In this document: piece by piece, positions 15,884 to 23,744 of the stretch
How positions within the stretch are numbered: position 1 is the stretch's first letter
How the letters are laid out: the number at the start of each line of letters is the position of its first letter
Position numbers and translations under genes: made by a program
The notes under the pieces: model-generated
Databases searched by the model: none
What the model was told of the DNA's origin: nothing
What the model saw: only the letters and a program-made list of their open reading frames with translations
NCBI GenBank assembly: GCA_944358705.1
Contig: CALVRR010000002.1
Location: 32,394 to 96,393, forward strand
Reading direction: 5' to 3'
Source of the DNA: an uncultured Bacilli bacterium
GTDB lineage: Bacteria > Bacillota_I > Bacilli_A > RF39 > UBA660
Length of the DNA: 64,000 nt

Positions 15884-18448
15884 ATGCCAAGAAAGAAAAG
15901 TGAAACACAAGAAGTAATTGAAAAAATATTTGATTATACTCTAGAAGATATCATGGGTGAGAGATTTGGAAGTTATTCTAAATATATTATTCAAGAACGT
16001 GCTATTCCTGATGCTAGAGATGGATTAAAACCAGTTCAGCGCCGTATTTTATATTCTATGCATAAAGAGAAAAATACTTATGATAAGGGATATCGTAAGA
16101 GTGCGAAGACCGTTGGAGACGTTATTGGTAACTATCATCCTCACGGTGATACTTCTATTTACGATGCGATGGTTCGTATGAGTCAATCTTGGAAGACTAG
16201 ACTTCCTTATATTGATATGCATGGTAATAATGGATCTATTGATGGAGATAGTCCTGCGGCTTATCGTTATACGGAAGCTCGTCTTTCTAAGATTAGTAAC
16301 GAAATGCTTCGTGATATTGATAAAGATACCGTAGAATTCGCTCCGAACTTTGATGATACTACTTTAGAACCTACAGTATTACCAGCTCGTTTTCCAGCAC
16401 TTCTTGTTTATGGAGCAATGGGAATTTCGGCAGGATATGCTACCAATATTCCCCCTCATAATTTAGGGGAAGTGATTGATGCAACGATTCATAGAATTGA
16501 TAATCCTAATTGTAGTTTAGATACGTTAATGAAATATGTCAAAGGACCTGATTTTCCAACGGGTGGTATTATTGAAGGTATTGATGGCATTCGTTCTGCC
16601 TATCAAACGGGTCGTGGTAAGATTGTTGTTAAATGTAGATATACTGTAGAAGAGAGTAAGAGTGGGAAATCTATTATCATTACGGAGATTCCATTTGAAG
16701 TAAATAAGGCTTTGATGGTTAAGAAAATTGACGATATTCGTATTGATAAAAAGATTGATGGTATTCAAGAAGTACGTGATGAGAGTGCAGCAGATGTTCG
16801 AGTAGTTATCGATTTAAAGAAAAATGCGAATGTTGATTTAATTATTAATTATTTATTAAAAAATACAGATATGCAAATTAATTACAATTTCAATATGGTA
16901 GCAATCGTAAATAAACGTCCTAAGTTATTAGGTCTTGCTGGATGTTTGGATGCATTTATTGCTCATCAAAAGGAAGTTGTTCGTCGTCGTACCGAGTTTG
17001 ATTTAGCTCATGCGAAAGCAAGATATCATATTGTGGAAGGGTTAATTAAGTGTATTTCTATTTTAGATGAAGTTATTCGTGTGATTCGTGAATCTAAAAA
17101 CAAGAGTGATGCGAAAGAAAACTTAGTAAAAGAATTTGAATTTACTATGGAACAAGCGGAAGCTATTGTTACTTTACAACTTTATCGTTTGACTAACACT
17201 GATGTTGTTGCTTTAGAAGAAGAAATGGCAAATTTGGAGAAGATTATTAGTGGTCTTACGGCTATTTTAGGTAGTGAAGATGTACTTAAGTCTGTTATGA
17301 AAAAGGATTTACGAGATGTTAAGAAAGAGTATCCAACGGAGCGTCTTACTGATATCAAGGATGAAGTTACAGAAATTAAGATTGATACTTCCGCAATGAT
17401 ACCTAGAGAAGACTGTGTTGTTATGGTTACTCGCGATGGCTATGTGAAACGTACATCCTTTAGAAGTTATACGGCATCTAATCCAGAAGATATTACCATT
17501 AAAGAAAATGATTATATCTTAGGAATTTATGAGATGAATACCATCGATACTTTACTTGTATTTACTACTCACGGTAATTATTTACATATTCCAGTTCATA
17601 TTCTACCAGACTTAAAATGGAAAGATATGCCTAAACATGTTAGTAATGTTATTGAAACATCCCCAGAAGAGTCTGTTGTTAGTGCTATTCCAGTTACTTC
17701 TTTTGAAACTGATAAAAATGTTGTTATTACTACTAAGAATGGTATGATTAAACGTAGTAAATTAGCGGACTTTAAATTGTCTCGTTATTCAAAGCCAACT
17801 AGTTGTATGAAATTAAAAGAGGATGATTTGGTAATTGATGCTTTTGTAGAAGATAAAGATACTTTATTTATTACTACAGATAGTGGTTATGGACTTAGCT
17901 TTTTAACAGAAGAAGTACCAATTGTTGGAGTAAAAGCCGCTGGTGTTAAAGCAATGAAGTTAAAAGATGATCACTTGGTATCCATTAATCAGTATTCTCC
18001 AGTGGAAGCTGAATATATTTCTATTATTACGGATAAAGGTACTGGTAAACGTGTTCATTTATCTGAATTTGAAGTTTCTACTCGTGCTAGACGAGGATTA
18101 TTAGTACTTCGTGAAGTCAAGAGTAATCCATATCATGTTATTAAGACATTTATTACAGATTCTAAGAATTATATTGGTATTAAGAATGGAGAAATTGAAA
18201 CTTTAAAATTAACCGAATTAAATATCGCTGATCGTTATTCGACAGGAGGACAGATATCCAAACATGAACTTGTCGATAGTTTCTTAATTGCAACACTAAA
18301 AAGAAGAGAAGTTGAACAAGAAGAAATAGAGATTTCTGATGTCGAAGAAAAAGAGAAAAAAGAAGAAAAAATAATTCCTAAAAAAGAAAAAGTTAGTTTA
18401 AAAGAAATTGATGACCGCTTGATGACAATTGATGACTTTTTGAAATAA
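15884..18448 (+). CDS. parC: DNA topoisomerase IV subunit A (ParC)
   Basis: Cleavage and rejoining subunit of topoisomerase IV (854 aa). The winged-helix/tower part has ERAIPDARDGLKPVQRRIL and HGNNGSIDGDSPAAYRYTEA, with catalytic Tyr129 in RYTEAR. The quinolone-determining segment reads YHPHGDTSIYDAM, with Thr and Asp where staphylococcal ParC has Ser80 and Glu84. The C-terminal beta-pinwheel has blades such as RDGYVKRTSFRSY and KNGMIKRSKLADF. The last ~50 residues are an unusual Glu/Lys-rich tail. It is in an operon with parE and closed by a strong terminator. Confidence 0.93.
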   Translation: MPRKKSETQEVIEKIFDYTLEDIMGERFGSYSKYIIQERAIPDARDGLKPVQRRILYSMHKEKNTYDKGYRKSAKTVGDVIGNYHPHGDTSIYDAMVRMSQSWKTRLPYIDMHGNNGSIDGDSPAAYRYTEARLSKISNEMLRDIDKDTVEFAPNFDDTTLEPTVLPARFPALLVYGAMGISAGYATNIPPHNLGEVIDATIHRIDNPNCSLDTLMKYVKGPDFPTGGIIEGIDGIRSAYQTGRGKIVVKCRYTVEESKSGKSIIITEIPFEVNKALMVKKIDDIRIDKKIDGIQEVRDESAADVRVVIDLKKNANVDLIINYLLKNTDMQINYNFNMVAIVNKRPKLLGLAGCLDAFIAHQKEVVRRRTEFDLAHAKARYHIVEGLIKCISILDEVIRVIRESKNKSDAKENLVKEFEFTMEQAEAIVTLQLYRLTNTDVVALEEEMANLEKIISGLTAILGSEDVLKSVMKKDLRDVKKEYPTERLTDIKDEVTEIKIDTSAMIPREDCVVMVTRDGYVKRTSFRSYTASNPEDITIKENDYILGIYEMNTIDTLLVFTTHGNYLHIPVHILPDLKWKDMPKHVSNVIETSPEESVVSAIPVTSFETDKNVVITTKNGMIKRSKLADFKLSRYSKPTSCMKLKEDDLVIDAFVEDKDTLFITTDSGYGLSFLTEEVPIVGVKAAGVKAMKLKDDHLVSINQYSPVEAEYISIITDKGTGKRVHLSEFEVSTRARRGLLVLREVKSNPYHVIKTFITDSKNYIGIKNGEIETLKLTELNIADRYSTGGQISKHELVDSFLIATLKRREVEQEEIEISDVEEKEKKEEKIIPKKEKVSLKEIDDRLMTIDDFLK

Positions 18449-18517
18449 TACATTTCAGTGGTTAAAAAATTCTATAATACTTAGATAATTTAGATAAAAT
18501 GAGTAAGAGTACTATTT

Positions 18518-18559
18518 AAAAAGAGTTGACTAGAGATAGGAAAAGTCGACTCTTTTTTT
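18518..18559 (+). terminator. Intrinsic terminator after parC
   Basis: Stem AAAGAGTTGAC and GTCGACTCTTT (one G-U pair) closes a 14-nt loop and is followed by seven T. Confidence 0.85.
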
Positions 18560-18594
18560 ATAAAAGGAAAGTGAGTTTGATTCAGAAAATAGAT

Positions 18595-18612
18595 AATGAT
18601 ATTATTATCATT
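18595..18612. promoter_or_regulatory. AT-rich palindrome, possible Fur/PerR-like operator
   Basis: Perfect inverted repeat AATGATA-TTAT-TATCATT about 38 nt upstream of the -35 box of the 18705 gene. The half-site resembles the Fur-family GATAAT/ATTATC pattern, but the spacing does not match the 7-1-7 consensus. Confidence 0.3.
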
Positions 18613-18649
18613 TCTAAAATGTTTTTTTGATACGGAATATAATGAATTA

Positions 18650-18678
18650 TTGACATTTTGGGTGCAAAGTCTTATAAT
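18650..18678 (+). promoter_or_regulatory. Consensus sigma-A promoter
   Basis: TTGACA (18650-18655), a 17-nt spacer and TATAAT (18673-18678), 26 nt before the start of the orphan gene at 18705. Confidence 0.8.
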
Positions 18679-18704
18679 ATGTGCCAATTAGAGGGGGATA
18701 TATA

Positions 18705-20072
18705 ATGCGTTACACAATTAATGATGAGGTATATCAAAGAATTAATAAAAAGGTAGAAGATGGTACTTTTAAAAAAGGGAAAAATTGTAGTTTGGCTACC
18801 TATGGTCTTGAAAGCAACAATATTAAAGATTATCCGATTAGTGAAAGGACACCTAGTGTTTGTGTTTCTTTAATGACGTGGGGAGAATGCAGTTTCTCTG
18901 ATGTGCCAGAAGTTTCAAGAACTAGAGATTTTTTTATTTCTAAATTTACAAATAAAGAAGTATTTAACTATATTACAAATAATATAGAAAAATTCGATAG
19001 AGATTTTTTTAAAGATTTATTGGAATCAAACGAATATGCAACTAGTTTTAGGAAGAACTGTTTTGCTATTATGCCTTTAGAATATATTGATGAAGAAATG
19101 TGCTCACTAGCTATTTTAAGTTCAGTAGAATGGCATCAATCTGATTGGTTTTATTCTATATACGAGAGAAAACCTAATGCACTAACTTCTGACTTATGGA
19201 AATTAGGTGCAAGATTATATGCAAGGAGAAGTCGAAATGGAGAGAATAAATTTTTAAGTATTACTCCAGAAGAATATCAAGATGAAGAATATTATAAAGA
19301 AATGTGTAGTAGTAATTTTAATAGTGGTGTAGAGTTAGATGATGATAAAGGCAATATTATGGATTCTGTTAAAGAAGAAATATTAACTCCAAAATTTTTA
19401 TTAGAATTATTAAGTAATAATATAAACAATGTAGTAAGATTTAATGATAGAGCTTTAGAAACAGAAATTACATATACCGAATCTGACAAAATAGTTACTG
19501 AGAAAATATGGCAATATGTAGTCAAAAAACATGGTTATACTATTAGATTTATTAAATTAAATGATGAGAGAATTAAATATTTTTTAGAAAATTATGATAA
19601 AGATAGCCCTGAATATAATTATGCTTTTAAAGATAAATATAAGAAATATAAAATGAAGAAAGAAAAAGAGAAAAACATAAAAGCAATTTTAGATGCAAGG
19701 AGTACAGAGAAAAGTACTAATCAAGCTTGTCTTCCAATTAAGTTTAGATCTTCTGTCCCTGAAGAATATTGTAAGAAATATGATTCTGAAGAGTATCTTC
19801 AAATGATGTATAAATCACTTGGTATTCAAATTATTGGCATATATACTGACCTTTTTTACTTGGTTAATATGCCAGAAGGTTGGACTATTATGAATGAAGG
19901 TCTTTGGTATGATGTAAAAGATAATGAAGGAAATAAGGTTATTCATTTCTTCTCTCAGTTAATGGTTCGCGATGGTGATGCTTATGTAAGAAGTATTAAT
20001 ATTCCTGATGAAAAGAAGGATGGCATCAAGCGATTAATTAAGCAAAGTGAACAAAAAAAGGAGAATAATTAG
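18705..20072 (+). CDS. Orphan protein of unknown function (455 aa)
   Basis: The start is the ATG at 18705, preceded by GAGGGGG; an in-frame GTG at 18681 would overlap the promoter. The product is soluble, charged and cysteine-containing, with no signal peptide or membrane segment. The middle (about residues 85-155) has alternating helical units and a WHQSDWFYSIYE stretch. A Lys/Glu-rich linker near residues 310-345 leads to a more globular C-terminal part ending with GWTIMNEGLWYDVKDNEG. Codon use is richer in ATA/AAA than the neighbouring topoisomerase genes. It has its own consensus promoter and terminator, so it is a single transcription unit. No family recognised. Confidence 0.75.
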   Translation: MRYTINDEVYQRINKKVEDGTFKKGKNCSLATYGLESNNIKDYPISERTPSVCVSLMTWGECSFSDVPEVSRTRDFFISKFTNKEVFNYITNNIEKFDRDFFKDLLESNEYATSFRKNCFAIMPLEYIDEEMCSLAILSSVEWHQSDWFYSIYERKPNALTSDLWKLGARLYARRSRNGENKFLSITPEEYQDEEYYKEMCSSNFNSGVELDDDKGNIMDSVKEEILTPKFLLELLSNNINNVVRFNDRALETEITYTESDKIVTEKIWQYVVKKHGYTIRFIKLNDERIKYFLENYDKDSPEYNYAFKDKYKKYKMKKEKEKNIKAILDARSTEKSTNQACLPIKFRSSVPEEYCKKYDSEEYLQMMYKSLGIQIIGIYTDLFYLVNMPEGWTIMNEGLWYDVKDNEGNKVIHFFSQLMVRDGDAYVRSINIPDEKKDGIKRLIKQSEQKKENN

Positions 20073-20155
20073 TTTAAAATAGTATTTTTATTTATTCTAT
20101 ATTATGAATTTTGTTTTGCTGATAAGAATATTTCTAGTGATACAAGAGAAAAGGT

Positions 20156-20181
20156 AAAGAAGAATTAGTTCTTCTTTTTTC
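20156..20181 (+). terminator. Intrinsic terminator after the 18705 gene
   Basis: Stem AAAGAAGAA (20156-20164) and TTCTTCTTT (20169-20177) with a 4-nt loop, then a T-run. Confidence 0.75.
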
Positions 20182-20212
20182 TGTGGTTTCATATATTATA
20201 TTGGTGGTAATT

Positions 20213-20581
20213 ATGTCGAAAGAAAGTTTTAAGTCTTTTGCTAGAGGTCATACAGAACTTGCTAATTACGTAATGAATGGTAAGACTAGTTGGCAGAAAT
20301 TATATGAGTTATATGAAATATATGGAGAAAATAGTAGTATTTGGAGAGATTATTTTTCTTCTACTAGTGTCAGTAGTGTTGGTGGAGAGTCTACGGAGCT
20401 TTCTGGTACTCTTAGAGAGTTGATGCAAAATATTAAAAATATTGATTTAAATTCTGTACAAAAAGGGATTACAAATATTCAAAAAGCATTAGGACTTTTG
20501 CAAGATATTGGTCTTGGTAATAGTAATATTCCTTCTAATAATTATGAGCCTAGGCCGATGTATCAACATTTTGATGATTAA
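20213..20581 (+). CDS. YlbD-family protein
   Basis: A 122-aa protein. The start is the ATG at 20213, with GGTGG upstream; the frame runs back to a GTG at 20183 without a binding site. The N-terminal motif, KSFARGHTELANYVMNGKTSWQKLYELYEIYGE, is the hallmark of the YlbD family (annotated as putative coat proteins in Bacillus; the role outside spores is unknown). The C-terminal half is a low-complexity tail (IPSNNYEPRPMYQHFDD). It is the first gene of a ylbD-ylbE-ylbF-rsmD run that keeps the Bacillus order, with only 2 nt to the next gene. Confidence 0.8.
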   Translation: MSKESFKSFARGHTELANYVMNGKTSWQKLYELYEIYGENSSIWRDYFSSTSVSSVGGESTELSGTLRELMQNIKNIDLNSVQKGITNIQKALGLLQDIGLGNSNIPSNNYEPRPMYQHFDD

Positions 20582-20583
20582 AA

Positions 20584-20805
20584 ATGGATTTATATACTAT
20601 TAATTATATTAAGAGTAATCCTTTGGTTTATCAATATTTAAGAGCAAATTCTTATTGGTATAAAGAGTTAAATCGTAATCCTTTCGTTTTAGAGAGAGTG
20701 AATCAAGAAGCGAAAAAGTATTATAAGATGACCGTTCCTGATAAAATAGAAAAATTTACTCGGGATATGGAGATGATTTCTACATTTATGGATGTTTTAA
20801 AATGA
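20584..20805 (+). CDS. YlbE-like protein
   Basis: A 73-aa soluble helical protein. The pattern YIKSNPLVYQYLRANSYWY followed by LNRNPFVLERVNQEA and KIEKFTRDMEMISTFM matches YlbE-like proteins of Bacilli (N-P-x-L-x-x-F/Y-L-R, W-Y-R/K-x-L-x-R-N-P). Function unknown. Its conserved place between ylbD and ylbF supports the call. The start lies 2 nt after the ylbD-like stop. Confidence 0.82.
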   Translation: MDLYTINYIKSNPLVYQYLRANSYWYKELNRNPFVLERVNQEAKKYYKMTVPDKIEKFTRDMEMISTFMDVLK

Positions 20806-20826
20806 AATATATGTTAGAATAGAGTT

Positions 20827-21111
20827 ATGGAAGAGTTAATTGAAAAAGTAGAAAAATTAAAAGAAGTTTTATCTAAGGAAGAAGTTGTTCTTGATTTATT
20901 AGAGAAAAAAAAGATAGCTTTGGGGGATGCTTTTTTAGTTCAAAAAGTACAGGAATATAAGTTGTATCCTAGAGAAGAAGTAAAAAAGGAAATTGAAAAT
21001 TCTCCTTCTTTTTTGGCGTACAAGGAAGCAGAGTTCAATGTTAATTTGTTGATTCTTGGATTAAATCAACAATTTAAGAAAATACAGAAGGAAATATCTT
21101 GTCGAAGGTGA
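20827..21111 (+). CDS. ylbF: YlbF/YmcA-family protein (RicF-like), short form
   Basis: A 94-aa helical protein of the Com_YlbF family. In Bacillus, YlbF (RicF) works with YmcA and YaaT as an Fe-S complex that binds RNase Y and affects RNA processing, competence and biofilm formation. The conserved region is seen in KKIALGDAFLVQKVQEYKLY and FLAYKEAEFNVNLLILGLN. It ends soon after the core domain: the B. subtilis protein is about 150 residues with a C-terminal Cys-containing extension, whereas here only a single Cys (EISCRR) remains. Assignment rests on pattern and gene order. Confidence 0.75.
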   Translation: MEELIEKVEKLKEVLSKEEVVLDLLEKKKIALGDAFLVQKVQEYKLYPREEVKKEIENSPSFLAYKEAEFNVNLLILGLNQQFKKIQKEISCRR

Positions 21112-21115
21112 TAAT

Positions 21116-21661
21116 ATGAAAGTCATTAGTGGAAAATATAAAGGTAGAGTATTGGATGGTTTTGATATCTCTGGGACTAGGCCTACTATGGACCGAGTAA
21201 AAGAGAGTCTTTTTGCGATGATACAAAACTATTTAGATGACGCTGTTGTTTTGGACTTATTTGCCGGAAGTGGTAATTTAGGGATTGAAGCCTTGAGTGA
21301 GGGAGCGGCAGATGTTTATTTTGTTGATAAGAATAAGAAAGCCTGTAAAGTTATTCAAGGTAATTTAGAAAAACTTGGTATTGTGGATGCGAAAACGTTC
21401 TGTGGGGATTTTCAAAAAGTACTAAAAGAACTTGCATTGCTTGGTGTCAAGTTTGATATTATTTTTTTAGATCCCCCTTATCAGACAGATTTTATAGAAA
21501 AGAGTATATTATCTATTGTTTCTCTTGATATTCTTGCAGAAGATGGGATTCTTGTTGCGGAAAGTGATCAGTTGGAAAAAATAATTATTCCAGATAATTT
21601 TTTTGTTGTAAAGAGTAAAAAATATGGTGATAAATGGGTAGCTATCTTAAAACATTTATGA
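21116..21661 (+). CDS. rsmD: 16S rRNA (guanine966-N2)-methyltransferase RsmD
   Basis: SAM-dependent methyltransferase (181 aa) that modifies G966 of 16S rRNA during 30S assembly. It begins with the family signature MKVISGKYKGRVLDGFD and has TRPTMDRVKESLFAMI, the SAM-binding VLDLFAGSGNLGIEALSEGA (about residues 43-62) and the catalytic DPPY in IIFLDPPYQ. It lies 4 nt downstream of ylbF, the same association as in Bacillus (ylbH). The stop is TGA, showing the standard code. In Bacillus coaD usually follows; here a prepilin-like surface protein does. Confidence 0.94.
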   Translation: MKVISGKYKGRVLDGFDISGTRPTMDRVKESLFAMIQNYLDDAVVLDLFAGSGNLGIEALSEGAADVYFVDKNKKACKVIQGNLEKLGIVDAKTFCGDFQKVLKELALLGVKFDIIFLDPPYQTDFIEKSILSIVSLDILAEDGILVAESDQLEKIIIPDNFFVVKSKKYGDKWVAILKHL

Positions 21662-21688
21662 TAAAATATGTGTAAGATAGGTGATTGT

Positions 21689-23623
21689 ATGAAGAAATTA
21701 GATAATCGTGGTTTTGCTATTTCGACATTATTGTATGGACTTATGATAATGTCTTTATTGATTGTTTTGGCTTTAATTAGTAATCTTGGTACAAATCGAA
21801 AGAGTACGTCTACGTTTGTTGATAAGATTGAGGATGAATTAAATCGATTGAATTTAACAAACACTGGTGGAGAATATGGCGGTGGAGAAGCCGATAAAAA
21901 TGGTCATGAATTTATTGCCACTAGTGCTGGTTGGTATAAGATAGAATTATGGGGTGCTGGCGGCGGTGGTAATAAAGGTGGTCGTGGTGCTTATGTATCT
22001 GGTATCATTTATTTAGAGGAAAATGATCATCTTTATTTCTATTATGGAGAAAAAGGTGGAAAAACTAAAGCTTTTAATGGGGGTGGTACTGGCTCTACTC
22101 AAAATTCTAATTATTTTGCTGGTGGTGGAGCTACGGATGTACGTTTGATTTCTGGAGAATGGAACGAGGAAAGTTCTTTAGAAAGCCGTATTATGGTTGC
22201 TGCCGGTGGTGGTGGTACTGGATATGGTGCTTCTGGTGGATTCGGTGGAACTTTGGTCGGTGGTAATGGAGCTATTTCTTCTCCTTCCGCTTCGGATCCT
22301 ACCATTTCTTATGGTGGTTTGCAGTCTGCTGGTGGTAAGAATGGAGAAGGTTCTAATGAGTCTGGAGAGGCTGGAAGTTTTGGAACTGGTGGAGCTGGAG
22401 GTAAATATTTAGCCGGTGGTGGCGGAGGCTACTATGGTGGTGGTGCTTCTGGTGTAACTTCTACTGTTGGTGGTGGAGGTGCTGGTGGTTCTTCTTTTAT
22501 TGCTGGTTTTGCTGGTGTTCAAGTAAGAAATGACGGGGAGGCTGTCAAACAAACCTCCAAAGAATTTACTATTCATCGTGGACAATATGATGAAAATGGG
22601 GAATTGGTTACGGAACAATATACTCCAGTTATTTATAATGGTATTATGATTCCTAACGTAAATAGTGATGTTGGTAAGTCTCAGATTACGAAGGTTTCTG
22701 GTAATGATATTTCTAATCCGCCTCGTAAAGGAAGTAATGCTAAGTTAAAAGAGGTTAAGTATATTCGTGATTGCGTGGATGGAAATACCGTTGATAATAA
22801 TGGCTATTGGTTAGAAATTCAAGCGATTAAAGATGGTAAAAATTTAGCTGCTCAAGAGGGAGTTACCGTAAGTGGCACTGGTGGAACTTTGGAAGAAGGT
22901 AGTGTTATTATTGATGGTGTTATGGATGATACTTCTTCGGTTGCTTCTATTTCTGGAGGTGGACAGAAATGCGTTCAAGTTCAGTTGACAAGTGCAGAGG
23001 ATTTAGATGAGATTGCCGTTTGGCATCAATATGGAAAGTCTAATATGAGTTTTAAAGGACACACTTTGTCTGTTAGTACCGATGGTTCTAATTGGAGAGT
23101 GGTTAGAGATAAAAGTACGGATACGAATTCAGCAGGTGTGGTAAATGAAGTAGAAAGTGCTTCTGGTATTCGTTATAATACTTTTCACGGGGATAGTTTA
23201 GGAGAAATTCCAGAAGGAAATTATTATATTTTTTCTGCGAATTCAGATAATATGGTTTTGTCTTCTTATACCGAGAATGATAATACTTTTGCTAGAATGT
23301 CAGATTTTACTGGAAAGTCTAATCAGATATGGCGTGTTTATAAATCTAATGGTGTTTACCGAATTGTTAATACATCTTCCAATATGGCATTAGAAGTTTC
23401 TGAAGATTCTGGCGAAGCGGGAGTTCTTATTGATTTGTATACGAATAATGTTAATGATACGAGTCAAAATTGGAATATTGCTTCTTTGAAGAATGGGTAT
23501 TATACAATTACATCTTCTAATGGTTTACGAATGGGATATAACACTAGTAGCACGGCTGCAGAGACACAAACGTCTACACAAGAAAAAGAGCAACGTTGGA
23601 AATTTGTCTGGGCGGATTATTAG
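21689..23623 (+). CDS. Prepilin-like, glycine-rich, ricin-lectin-domain surface protein
   Basis: A 644-aa multidomain protein. The start is the ATG at 21689 with AGGTG upstream. The N-terminus KKLDNRGFAISTLLYGLMIM looks like a type IV prepilin leader: basic, Gly8-Phe9 cleavage site, then a ~20-residue hydrophobic helix, but the usual Glu at mature position 5 is absent. Residues ~75-280 form a glycine-rich domain (GAGGGGNKGGRGAYVSG). Residues ~330-490 fit a discoidin-like jelly roll (DEIAVWHQYGKSN). Residues ~500-644 are a ricin-B-type beta-trefoil with QIWRVYK, SQNWNI and QRWKF repeats. It is likely an exported carbohydrate-binding adhesin (inference). A terminator follows the stop. Confidence 0.8.
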   Translation: MKKLDNRGFAISTLLYGLMIMSLLIVLALISNLGTNRKSTSTFVDKIEDELNRLNLTNTGGEYGGGEADKNGHEFIATSAGWYKIELWGAGGGGNKGGRGAYVSGIIYLEENDHLYFYYGEKGGKTKAFNGGGTGSTQNSNYFAGGGATDVRLISGEWNEESSLESRIMVAAGGGGTGYGASGGFGGTLVGGNGAISSPSASDPTISYGGLQSAGGKNGEGSNESGEAGSFGTGGAGGKYLAGGGGGYYGGGASGVTSTVGGGGAGGSSFIAGFAGVQVRNDGEAVKQTSKEFTIHRGQYDENGELVTEQYTPVIYNGIMIPNVNSDVGKSQITKVSGNDISNPPRKGSNAKLKEVKYIRDCVDGNTVDNNGYWLEIQAIKDGKNLAAQEGVTVSGTGGTLEEGSVIIDGVMDDTSSVASISGGGQKCVQVQLTSAEDLDEIAVWHQYGKSNMSFKGHTLSVSTDGSNWRVVRDKSTDTNSAGVVNEVESASGIRYNTFHGDSLGEIPEGNYYIFSANSDNMVLSSYTENDNTFARMSDFTGKSNQIWRVYKSNGVYRIVNTSSNMALEVSEDSGEAGVLIDLYTNNVNDTSQNWNIASLKNGYYTITSSNGLRMGYNTSSTAAETQTSTQEKEQRWKFVWADY

Positions 23624-23646
23624 AAAGCAGGTTTTCTGCTTTTTAT
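23624..23646 (+). terminator. Intrinsic terminator before the heat-shock operon
   Basis: Stem AAAGCAG (23624-23630) and CTGCTTT (23636-23642), then T-rich sequence, directly after the stop of the preceding gene. Confidence 0.75.
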
Positions 23647-23657
23647 TTTTCAAAAAA

Positions 23658-23684
23658 TTAGCACAATCTATTGACAAGTGCTAA
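23658..23684. promoter_or_regulatory. CIRCE-like operator 1 (HrcA site)
   Basis: Perfect arms TTAGCAC (23658-23664) and GTGCTAA (23678-23684) separated by 13 nt. This is the outer part and geometry of the CIRCE consensus TTAGCACTC-N9-GAGTGCTAA, with only the inner dinucleotides changed. It overlaps the -35 box at 23671. Confidence 0.75.
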
Positions 23685-23700
23685 AGAAGTGTCATATAAT
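23671..23700 (+). promoter_or_regulatory. Promoter of the hrcA-grpE-dnaK-dnaJ operon
   Basis: TTGACA (23671-23676) and TATAAT (23695-23700) with an 18-nt spacer. The -35 is inside CIRCE-like operator 1 and the -10 lies just before operator 2, so HrcA binding would block RNA polymerase. Confidence 0.8.
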
Positions 23701-23704
23701 ACTA

Positions 23705-23731
23705 TTAGCACTCGTAGAATAATAGTGCTAG
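23705..23731. promoter_or_regulatory. CIRCE operator 2 (HrcA site)
   Basis: Left arm TTAGCACTC (23705-23713) is identical to the consensus. After 9 nt, the right arm TAGTGCTAG matches GAGTGCTAA at 7 of 9 positions. It sits between the -10 box and the hrcA ribosome binding site, the usual CIRCE place. Confidence 0.9.
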
Positions 23732-23744
23732 GAGGCGGATGCTG

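Noticed and set aside
18595..18612. True Fur box
   Set aside because: The palindrome has Fur-like half-sites, but its 7-4-7 spacing departs from the known 7-1-7 pattern, so it is listed only as a possible operator.
22111..22305. Pro-rich minus-strand frame in the glycine-rich gene
   Set aside because: Glycine codons GGT/GGA read as ACC/TCC on the other strand; a trivial shadow.
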